A stretch of 10,961 nt of DNA, taken from Candidatus Aenigmatarchaeota archaeon (GTDB lineage: Archaea; Aenigmatarchaeota; Aenigmatarchaeia; PWEA01). This document shows positions 5,501 through 10,665 of this stretch, in pieces. The notes below the pieces were generated by a model. That model was given only the letters and a program-made list of their open reading frames with translations, did not search any database and was not told where the DNA came from. The stretch's first letter is position 1, and the number at the start of each line of letters is the position of its first letter. A program made the position numbers and the translations under genes. The DNA lies in contig PUKU01000052.1 of NCBI GenBank assembly GCA_003550625.1, forward strand, positions 1-10,961, in the 5' to 3' direction.

Positions 5501-5938
5501 CTACTCTAGTTCCATCTCATCCGACTGCCCTGGAGCACCAGCCGGAGCAACCTCAACACTATCGGAATTCGTAAGCTCGCCATCCAGTTCGGTTCCTGTG
5601 AGGTCGAGATTTCCTGCCTGACCGGCATCAAGTGAAACATCGATATCGCTGGACATGACACCAAAACCACCATAAAGCGTGACCACGAAACTATCTATGT
5701 TGTTCCGTCCTGTGTTCTGAACCATGACAAGATCTTTTTCGGGGTTGGCATCTACTATGTCCACACTTGTAAAAATAGTACCCACGGGATCCTCTTCTCC
5801 TATTTCTTCACCCCACTCCATGGCCGTGTCCGTGAAAAATGTTGCCACTATCGAAGCCACTGCTATAACAAACGCTATAAGAATAACGGCAGCTATAAGC
5901 GGCGATATACCCTTGCGGTCGCTAACCAGGAACTTCAT
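5501..5938 (-). CDS. Archaeal type IV pilin-like protein
   Basis: 145 residues with a class III signal peptide: short charged leader MKFLVSDRKG, predicted cleavage between G10 and I11, then a hydrophobic helix ISPLIAAVILIAFVIAVASI (11-30). This is the hallmark of archaeal pilins processed by a FlaK/PibD-type prepilin peptidase. The rest is acidic and beta-rich (VDIVDANPEKDLVMVQNTG, IDSFVVTLYGG) with a Pro/Ala/Gly-rich acidic tail, as in haloarchaeal and methanogen pilin-like proteins. It should sit in the membrane or be assembled into a surface filament. No pilus ATPase or platform gene is adjacent, so it is an orphan pilin here. A TATA-like ACTTTTTAAC on the minus strand (5961-5970) lies about 27 nt upstream of the start. 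An adhesin or other pilin-like surface protein is equally possible. Confidence 0.88.
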   Translation of the reverse strand: MKFLVSDRKGISPLIAAVILIAFVIAVASIVATFFTDTAMEWGEEIGEEDPVGTIFTSVDIVDANPEKDLVMVQNTGRNNIDSFVVTLYGGFGVMSSDIDVSLDAGQAGNLDLTGTELDGELTNSDSVEVAPAGAPGQSDEMELE

Positions 5939-5960
5939 AACAGTATAGGGTGTTTTTTTA

Positions 5961-5970
5961 GTTAAAAAGT
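5961..5970 (-). promoter_or_regulatory. TATA-like promoter of the pilin gene
   Basis: Minus-strand ACTTTTTAAC is centred about 27 nt before the ATG at 5938, with no Shine-Dalgarno between, fitting a leaderless message. Confidence 0.4.
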
Positions 5971-6010
5971 TTTTTGACTGGTGAAGAAGTGCATGTGACA
6001 GAAACCCAAA

Positions 6011-6132
6011 CCTATTTAAGTCTCGGGATTGAACCAGACATGAAAGAGAAAAAAAGGAAGATTAACAAGAAAAGGTATCAAAAAACTGCTTTTTCTTGTC
6101 TTCACTCGATAACGAATTTAGGAGGTAATAAG
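6011..6132 (+). promoter_or_regulatory. Promoter and long leader of the DEAD-box helicase gene
   Basis: TATA-like CCTATTTAAG (6011-6020) predicts transcription start near 6040, where an in-frame ATG also lies. Downstream, ACAAGAAAA (6065-6073) and TTTTCTTGT (6091-6099) form a 9-bp stem with a 17-nt loop, followed 21 nt later by Shine-Dalgarno GGAGGT (6121-6126) and the ATG at 6133. The layout suggests a roughly 95-nt structured leader with regulated translation, as known for some cold-responsive archaeal helicase genes; regulation here is inference. Confidence 0.5.
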
Positions 6133-7260
6133 ATGAAAAGTTTTACAGATTTCGATCTATCAAACCAGATTTTAAAATCTATACAGGACAAAGACTTTGA
6201 AGAGCCAACGGAGATACAGGAAAAGGCTATTCCACATATAATAGAAGGTAGGGATGTTATAGCGGGCTCGGCTACGGGCTCCGGTAAAACACTTGCTTTT
6301 GCAGCAGGAATAGTAGAAAACGTCAAACCTGAAGTGGGTGAGATACAAGGTCTCGTGCTTGCACCCACAAGGGAGCTAGCAAAACAGGTAAGCAGAGCAA
6401 TAGACGACTTCTCCAGACACCATGAGTACAACATAGCAACGATACACGGAGGTGTGGCATACGAGCCCCAGTACAGGGCCATAAAGAAGGCAGAGGTAGT
6501 TGTAGCAACACCTGGCCGGTTATTGGACCTCGTAGGCAAGGGAAGAATAGACCTTTCCGGGGTCAATACATTCGTACTGGACGAGGCTGACAGGATGCTT
6601 GATATGGGATTCATAGACGACGTAGAAGACATAATAAAGGAAACACCCAGCGACAAGCAGACAATTTTCACTTCTGCAACCATACGTGGTGAAGTAATGA
6701 GACTTGCTGAAAGATACATGAACAACCCCGTGGATGTTTTTGCAGAGAAAAGAGTAGATCCCAACAAACTGGAACAGATCTACTACGACATACCAGGTCA
6801 CCTGAAACTTTCGCTGCTTGTACACCTGATCAAGGAAGAAGAAACGGATCTATCCATGGTTTTTTGTAATACACGAAGAACCGTTGAGTTCGTAGAAAGG
6901 AACTTAAAGAACCAAGGCATAAGGGCACAGGCAATCCACGGTGGATTCTCACAGAAACAAAGGGATAAAGCAATGGAAAAGTTTGAAGCCGGTAACGTAG
7001 ATGTACTGGTCTGCACCGATGTGGCAGCAAGAGGCCTTGACATAGATGGAATCTCACACATCTACAACTACGACATTCCAAACGACAGCAAACAGTATAT
7101 GCACAGAATAGGAAGAACGGCCAGAGCAGGAGAAGAAGGCAAGGCTGTGAACATTCTTGCAAAGGATCAACACGATGACTTCCGAAGGGTACTCAGGGAC
7201 AACAGCGTCAAAGTGGAAAAGGGTGAAACACCCTACGTAAAAAAGGTCAAAATAAACTGA
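6133..7260 (+). CDS. DEAD-box ATP-dependent RNA helicase
   Basis: 375 residues from the ATG at 6133, a minimal helicase core of two RecA-like domains. Motifs in order: Q motif (F4, then EEPTEIQEKAIP), I ATGSGKT (47-53), Ia PTRELA (78-83), GG (106-107), Ib TPGRL (126-130), II DEAD (150-153), III SAT (181-183), IV MVFCNTRR (242-249), V TDVAARGLDI (295-304), VI HRIGRTARAG (324-333). All catalytic residues are intact. It unwinds short RNA duplexes with ATP, probably in ribosome assembly, mRNA turnover or cold adaptation; no accessory C-terminal domain. The start is set by GGAGGT six bases upstream. An in-frame ATG at 6040, 24 nt after a TATA box, would add 31 basic residues and could be a leaderless alternative. 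It is followed immediately by a terminator-like hairpin. Confidence 0.97.
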   Translation: MKSFTDFDLSNQILKSIQDKDFEEPTEIQEKAIPHIIEGRDVIAGSATGSGKTLAFAAGIVENVKPEVGEIQGLVLAPTRELAKQVSRAIDDFSRHHEYNIATIHGGVAYEPQYRAIKKAEVVVATPGRLLDLVGKGRIDLSGVNTFVLDEADRMLDMGFIDDVEDIIKETPSDKQTIFTSATIRGEVMRLAERYMNNPVDVFAEKRVDPNKLEQIYYDIPGHLKLSLLVHLIKEEETDLSMVFCNTRRTVEFVERNLKNQGIRAQAIHGGFSQKQRDKAMEKFEAGNVDVLVCTDVAARGLDIDGISHIYNYDIPNDSKQYMHRIGRTARAGEEGKAVNILAKDQHDDFRRVLRDNSVKVEKGETPYVKKVKIN

Positions 7261-7300
7261 GGTCAGTCTAACTGACCCCTGATATTTTTCTTTTCTTTAT
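7261..7300 (+). terminator. Hairpin plus T-rich tract after the helicase gene
   Basis: Directly after the TGA, GGTCAGT (7261-7267) and ACTGACC (7271-7277) form a perfect 7-bp stem around a 3-nt loop, followed by the T-rich tract ATTTTTCTTTTCTTTATTC (about 7283-7301). It looks like an intrinsic terminator; archaea usually need only the T tract, so the hairpin is a bonus or an mRNA 3'-end stabiliser. Confidence 0.7.
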
Positions 7301-7325
7301 TCTATACAGTCTCACGGATAATTCA

Positions 7326-7341
7326 TATAACCCATGTTATA
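7326..7341. repeat. Small inverted repeat TATAAC / GTTATA
   Basis: TATAAC (7326-7331) and GTTATA (7336-7341) pair around CCAT, in the 120-bp gap before the polyprenol-kinase-like gene. It may be a weak operator or chance in AT-rich DNA. Nearby TATA candidates for the next gene are ACTTAAGT (about 7357-7364) and GAAATATTA (7375-7384); neither is compelling. Confidence 0.25.
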
Positions 7342-7388
7342 CAAAAAAAAACAACAGACTTAAGTTGGCTCTTGAGAAATATTAGCTC

Positions 7389-7394
7389 GGTGGT
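7389..7394 (+). promoter_or_regulatory. Shine-Dalgarno-like GGTGGT before a CTG codon
   Basis: GGTG (7389-7392) is followed after 5 nt by CTG at 7398, the same spacing as the GGTG-to-ATG distance of the CYTH and DUF362 genes. An in-frame TAG at 7383-7385 bars any start further upstream. Confidence 0.4.
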
Positions 7395-7397
7395 TAC

Positions 7398-8006
7398 CTG
7401 AATCACAGAGAAATAAAGAGACAGTCTGTACATCTATCAGGTGTTTTACTAGCAGTGACCACGATTTTTTTAGATAAGACCATTACGGGATTAGCAGCGT
7501 TATCTATAGCAACATTCCTACTGTTCCTCTCGTGGTGGATCCAAAAGAAGGAGTACATCAGAAAGAAACTTCCGGTGAGAGTCGAAGAGTGGGAGAAGGT
7601 AGAGGACGAGGCCTGTAGGTTTCTTGAGTCTTTCGAAAGGGAAGTCGAGGTAAAGGAAAGACCGTTCTACGGAGCTATAATGTTCATGCTGGCCGTTGGA
7701 TTCACCTTCATAGTGTTCCCCGAAACGGCGGCTGTGGTTGCAGTTCTTGTACTATCTGTCAGCGACTCGGCATCGACTCTCGTGGGCGTTCACCTTGGCA
7801 ACACGTCTATACCATACAGCAAAAAGAAAAGCCTCGAGGGATTCTCTGCATTCTTTACAACCGCCTTCATTATCTCACTTGTTTTTGTATCTCCGGTGCA
7901 GGCCCTGTTGGTTTCACTTGTCGGTGCATTTGTGGAATCACTCCCACGACTTGACGACAACTTTTCTGTACCTCTAGCTGTGGCACTTCTGCTCATGGTT
8001 CTGTAA
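7398..8006 (+). CDS. Dolichol/polyprenol-kinase-like (SEC59/VTE5 family) membrane protein, apparent CTG start
   Basis: 202 residues if read from CTG at 7398. The family N-terminus EIKRQSVHLSG (about 5-15) is encoded upstream of the first conventional start, a GTG at 7455, so starting at that GTG would lose conserved residues and part of the first helix. About six hydrophobic segments are visible, with a charged cytosolic loop near 49-90. Family marks are SDSASTLVG (around D123, the S-D-x-x-A nucleotide-region motif), KKKSLEGF (132-139), and ESLPRLDDNFSVPL (180-193). Such enzymes use CTP (or another NTP) to phosphorylate dolichol, diacylglycerol, phytol or related lipids; in archaea a role in recycling polyprenol or isoprenoid lipids is likely, but the substrate is not known. 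It acts in the membrane. A CYTH gene follows 42 bp downstream on the same strand. Confidence 0.85.
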   Translation: MNHREIKRQSVHLSGVLLAVTTIFLDKTITGLAALSIATFLLFLSWWIQKKEYIRKKLPVRVEEWEKVEDEACRFLESFEREVEVKERPFYGAIMFMLAVGFTFIVFPETAAVVAVLVLSVSDSASTLVGVHLGNTSIPYSKKKSLEGFSAFFTTAFIISLVFVSPVQALLVSLVGAFVESLPRLDDNFSVPLAVALLLMVL

Positions 8007-8043
8007 GATTTAAATCCAACCAGAAAGACTTTAAGACTAGGTG
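8007..8043 (+). promoter_or_regulatory. TATA-like box and Shine-Dalgarno of the CYTH gene
   Basis: GATTTAAATC (8007-8016) starts right after the upstream stop codon and would give transcription near 8037. AGGTG (8039-8043) lies 5 nt before the ATG at 8049 and favours that codon over the in-frame GTG (8043) and TTG (8046). Confidence 0.45.
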
Positions 8044-8048
8044 TGTTG

Positions 8049-8606
8049 ATGAGGGAGGTCGAAATAAGAAGTTTTATCACGGAGGACGACTACCAGAGAC
8101 TTCTGGAAAGAATGAAAAAAGAAGGCGAAGATGGAGGTAAAGAAAAGCAGGTAACCATCTACTTCTCAGGAGAAAACGATCTGAGGATACAGAAGAGTGA
8201 GGAATCGGCCAAGATATGGATGAAGGACGGTGAGATACACGAGAAGGCCCGGGAAGAAATAGAAATCACCATACATAAGAACGAGTTTGAAGCTGTAAGA
8301 AGGCTATTTGAAGCACTGGGCCATGAGGTAGATATAAAGTGGTACAGAAAGAGACACCGTTTCCACTGGGACGGGTTAAAGGTTTGTATAGATCACACGC
8401 CAGGGTACGGTAGAATTGTAGAGGTTGAAAAACTAACGGACGAAGACGGACAGGAAGAAGCCCTGGAAGAGGTGAAGAGGGCACTTGAAAAACTCGGAGT
8501 GGAAGAAACTCCCAGGGAAAAGTTCGACCAGAGGTACAGAAATTACAGAAAAAAATGGCAGGATATACTTAGAAAAAAAGATCTATCCGAGTTTGACGAT
8601 ATTTAG
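8049..8606 (+). CDS. CYTH-domain protein (class IV adenylate cyclase/CyaB-like)
   Basis: 185 residues from the ATG at 8049. The CYTH triphosphate tunnel is recognisable: N-terminal EVEIR (3-7) in the place of the ExExK signature, DLRIQ and KIWMKDG strands, EEIEITI, KWYRKRHRF, and the C-terminal DHTPGYGRIVEVE strand with its acidic metal ligands, followed by helices rich in Glu and Lys. The family acts on triphosphates with a divalent metal: adenylate cyclases, thiamine triphosphatases and inorganic triphosphatases. In archaea the activity is usually unknown, and tripolyphosphate hydrolysis is as likely as cAMP synthesis. The Lys of ExExK is Arg here. It is cytosolic. The start follows from AGGTG at 8039-8043. 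It ends 3 bp from the convergent KsgA gene. Confidence 0.87.
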   Translation: MREVEIRSFITEDDYQRLLERMKKEGEDGGKEKQVTIYFSGENDLRIQKSEESAKIWMKDGEIHEKAREEIEITIHKNEFEAVRRLFEALGHEVDIKWYRKRHRFHWDGLKVCIDHTPGYGRIVEVEKLTDEDGQEEALEEVKRALEKLGVEETPREKFDQRYRNYRKKWQDILRKKDLSEFDDI

Positions 8607-8609
8607 GCA

Positions 8610-9401
8610 CTACATAACCTGTTCAAGCAACGCTTCTATCTCCTCAAAGTCCTCTATAGAACATTCGTAGACCCTTTTATCGGGAAGCTTTTTCTCCAAA
8701 TCCTTTATATCGTCCTTCTCGATACCAAGAAACTGGGCCGAATCCTTCAGTGAGTTCTTTACCTTCTTTCTTTTATGGTGAAACGCTGCCTTGACTATCT
8801 TCCAGAAGCCGGTGCTTTTCTCCTCTACGTCCTTTCTTCTAAGCCTCACGATAGCGGAGTCCGTCAGGGGTTCTGGATAGAACATATTCGACGGTATCTC
8901 CTTGACTATCTCTGCATCACAGTAGTACTGGACCTTGAGGGCCATACGTGAGTTTTCTGTGGTTCCGGGCTTACTGACCATCCTATGGGCAAACTCCTTT
9001 TGATATATCAAAACCGCCAGGTTCCAGTCCATTTTCAGAAGCTTGAAGGTCAGGGGAGTGGATACAGAGTAGGGCAGGTTTGAGACTATCTTGTTGAAGT
9101 TCAGATTACCGAGGTGGGTTGACATGATGTCCCTATGGAGAACTGATATATTTTCCATGTCCAGGTGCCTAATAACAGCAGCCATACGACCATCCTTTTC
9201 AACAGCTGTAACGGGACAAATTTCGGCTATATACTTAGTAAGGTTTCCCAATCCTGCACCTATCTCAAGTACGTGGTCTTCCCGGTCCAGTTCGGCAAGG
9301 TCCACGACCTCTCTCTGGAGGTCTTCATCGGCTATAAATATCTGATCCCTATACTTCTTTGGTTCCAGGTTGTACTTTTTTAGTACTTCTTTAACGTCCA
9401 T
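8610..9401 (-). CDS. ksgA: 16S rRNA dimethyladenosine transferase KsgA/Dim1
   Basis: 263 residues from the ATG at 9401, a normal length. It methylates the two adjacent adenosines in the 3'-terminal hairpin of 16S rRNA late in small-subunit maturation, using S-adenosylmethionine. SAM-binding motif I is VLEIGAGLGNLT (44-55), the acidic E68 of AVEKD ends the second strand, and motif IV is NLPYSVSTPL (108-117), the NLPY adenine-binding loop. FYPEPLTDSAIVRL (174-187) and the basic C-terminal helices are typical. The N-terminus KKYRDQIFIAD differs from the common KKSLGQHFL. A TTG at 9416 would add five residues, but the TATA element at 9422-9431 lies about 25 nt from 9401, fitting a leaderless ATG. 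It is divergent from tRNA-Pro and convergent with the CYTH gene. Confidence 0.96.
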   Translation of the reverse strand: MDVKEVLKKYNLEPKKYRDQIFIADEDLQREVVDLAELDREDHVLEIGAGLGNLTKYIAEICPVTAVEKDGRMAAVIRHLDMENISVLHRDIMSTHLGNLNFNKIVSNLPYSVSTPLTFKLLKMDWNLAVLIYQKEFAHRMVSKPGTTENSRMALKVQYYCDAEIVKEIPSNMFYPEPLTDSAIVRLRRKDVEEKSTGFWKIVKAAFHHKRKKVKNSLKDSAQFLGIEKDDIKDLEKKLPDKRVYECSIEDFEEIEALLEQVM

Positions 9402-9421
9402 GGTAAAACACACCAAGACAT

Positions 9422-9450
9422 ATTTTTATAATCTCGGGTTAAATATTTTC
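9422..9450. promoter_or_regulatory. Shared divergent promoter for ksgA and tRNA-Pro
   Basis: ATTTTTATAATC (9421-9432) reads as a TATA box on both strands: on the minus strand ATTATAAAAA is about 25 nt from the ksgA ATG, and on the plus strand TTTTTATAAT is about 30 nt from G1 of the tRNA. A second AT-rich element, TTAAATATTTT (9439-9449), is nearer the tRNA and probably too close to serve it. Confidence 0.45.
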
Positions 9451-9456
9451 ACCCAT

Positions 9457-9597
9457 GGGCCGGTGGTGTAGCCAGCCACCCTTTGTTCGCATACCGTTCA
9501 CGAAAAGTGGGTAAAAAAGAGCAGGGTGGCCTACAGTGGACTAGCATCGGGCGTTCGGGGCGCCCAGACCCGAGTTCAAATCTCGGCCGGCCCACCA
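9457..9597 (+). tRNA. tRNA-Pro(CGG) with D-loop intron and encoded CCA
   Basis: The 5' exon is 9457-9473 and the 3' exon 9537-9597. The acceptor stem is GGGCCGG (9457-9463) with CCGGCCC (9587-9593). The D stem is GTGT (9466-9469) with GCAT (9544-9547), using two G-U pairs. The anticodon stem is GGGCG/CGCCC (9549-9553/9561-9565) with loop TTCGGGG, giving anticodon CGG (9556-9558) and G37. The T arm is CCGAG-TTCAAAT-CTCGG (9570-9586). The discriminator is A9594 and CCA (9595-9597) is in the genome. After intron removal the D loop reads AGCC-TGGACTA, with the expected A14, G18G19 and A21. The tRNA reads CCG codons. Identity follows from anticodon, G37 and A73. Confidence 0.95.
9474..9536 (+). 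other. 63-nt archaeal tRNA intron in the D-loop (bulge-helix-bulge)
   Basis: The intron falls after C17 of tRNA-Pro. The exon-intron junctions form a bulge-helix-bulge: central 4-bp helix GTAG (9468-9471) with CTAC (9531-9534); 3-nt bulge CCA (9472-9474), cut after its second base; 3-nt bulge AGT (9535-9537), cut after its second base; inner 7-bp helix GCCACCC (9475-9481) with GGGTGGC (9524-9530). The outer exon helix is essentially absent (one U-G pair), so it is a relaxed form. A second internal hairpin, TACC...GGTA with CAC-GAAAA-GTG, occupies 9492-9513. No open reading frame or guide-RNA boxes are visible inside. Confidence 0.92.
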
Positions 9598-9613
9598 TAC
9601 ACAAGGTGTCGAA

Positions 9614-10658
9614 ATGGCAAATGTATACCTCTGGAAGACCGACGTTGATTCGATAGATCCAGAAGAACTTGCGGGAAAACTGGAACCATTTTTGGAAGAT
9701 TTCTCAAAGAACAGAAGGATAGCTCTGAAGATGCACTTCGGTGAGAAAAAAAAGCAACACACACCTAAAACCTGAGTGGATAGAACCTATCTACAGTTCC
9801 GTAGCAGAAAAAAGCAAGGACTGTGTTCTAATGGACTGCACTGTTCTTTACAACAGCCCAAGGGCCCTGGCCTCCAGCCACATAAAGGTGGCCCGGGACA
9901 ACGGCTTCAACTTTGCACCCATCGTTATAGCAGATGGAGAAAGGGGTAGGGAGGAAATGATGATAAAAGTAGATGGGAAGATATTTGATGAAGTCAGGGT
10001 CGGTGGGGCCCTGGAGGACTACGACTCCCTTCTCGTTGTTTCACATATGACGGGACATCTCGGAGCAGGTTACGGTGGTGCTCTGAAAAACGTCGGAATG
10101 GGTCTCGGAAACAAGGCAGGAAAGATGGAGATGCACAAGGCCTTTCGTCTGAAGATCAGAAGAAGGGAATGTATAGCCTGTGAAAAGTGCGTGGAAGACT
10201 GTCCTGTGGATGCGATAAAAATAAAGTCAAGTAGGATTCCAGGTATATCGGAGAGTGCAAACATAGATCAGGACAGGTGTGTAGGCTGTGGTGGTTGTGT
10301 CGGTACATGCCCAGAAGGTGCCATAAAGATACCATGGACCGCTGCACCGAGAAAGGAACTTCAGAGGAGGATAGCTGAGTATGCAAAGGGAGCTCTCAAG
10401 GACAAAAACGCCCTGTTCATAAACTTCCTCCTAAACATAACAAAAAAGTGTGACTGCGTCAACGAAAAACAAAGGCCCATGACAGACGACATAGGAGTAC
10501 TGATTTCAAACGACCCCGTCGCAGTAGATCAGGCCTCCCTGGATCTCATAGGGAAAAGAACCTTCCAGCTGAGGGAGCTTATAGATCCAGAGATACAGAT
10601 AAAGCACGGTGAAAAAATAGGTCTCGGTGAAAGAAAATACGAGCTAACCGAACTTTAA
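9614..10658 (+). CDS. DUF362 / two-[4Fe-4S] ferredoxin-domain protein, frame broken in an A8 run
   Basis: Start ATG 9614 is set by AAGGTG (9603-9608). The first frame reads to HFGEKK and then meets a TGA at 9772-9774; the rest of the protein continues in the frame +1 of it. Treating the eight A's at 9746-9753 as seven joins both into 347 residues with the natural sequence HFGEKKSNTHLKPEW. Features of the joined protein: DUF362 fold with GAGYGGALKNVGMGLG (around 150-165), then two ferredoxin motifs CIACEKCVEDCP (from 186) and CVGCGGCVGTCP (from 222). It should carry two [4Fe-4S] clusters and act as a cytosolic electron carrier or oxidoreductase subunit; the partner is unknown. The break may be a sequencing or assembly indel, a true mutation, or slippage. 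A GTG at 9741 opens the second frame but would delete a conserved N-terminus. Confidence 0.85.
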
Positions 10659-10665
10659 ACAACTA

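Noticed and set aside
5974..6039. TTG at 5974 as the helicase start
   Set aside because: It lies upstream of the TATA element at 6011-6020, so the codon would not be in the predicted transcript; a Shine-Dalgarno marks 6133.
6102..6767. 221-aa minus-strand open frame antisense to the helicase
   Set aside because: It mirrors the helicase codons, is Ser/Thr-rich with no recognisable domain, and the sense strand has all DEAD-box motifs.
7455..7457. GTG at 7455 as the start of the polyprenol-kinase-like gene
   Set aside because: It would discard the family-like EIKRQSVHLSG segment and part of the first membrane helix, and it has no Shine-Dalgarno.
9402..9416. TTG at 9416 as the ksgA start
   Set aside because: It adds five non-conserved residues and is closer to the TATA box than normal transcription start spacing allows; ATG 9401 fits.
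9474..9536. C/D or H/ACA guide RNA inside the tRNA intron
   Set aside because: No RTGATGA/CTGA box pairs or ACA-tailed hairpin were found; the internal hairpin is explained by the splicing fold.
9541..9762. Minus-strand frames covering tRNA-Pro
   Set aside because: They read through the complement of a certain tRNA and contain the usual tRNA-derived peptide (AGRDLNSG-like), a known annotation artefact.
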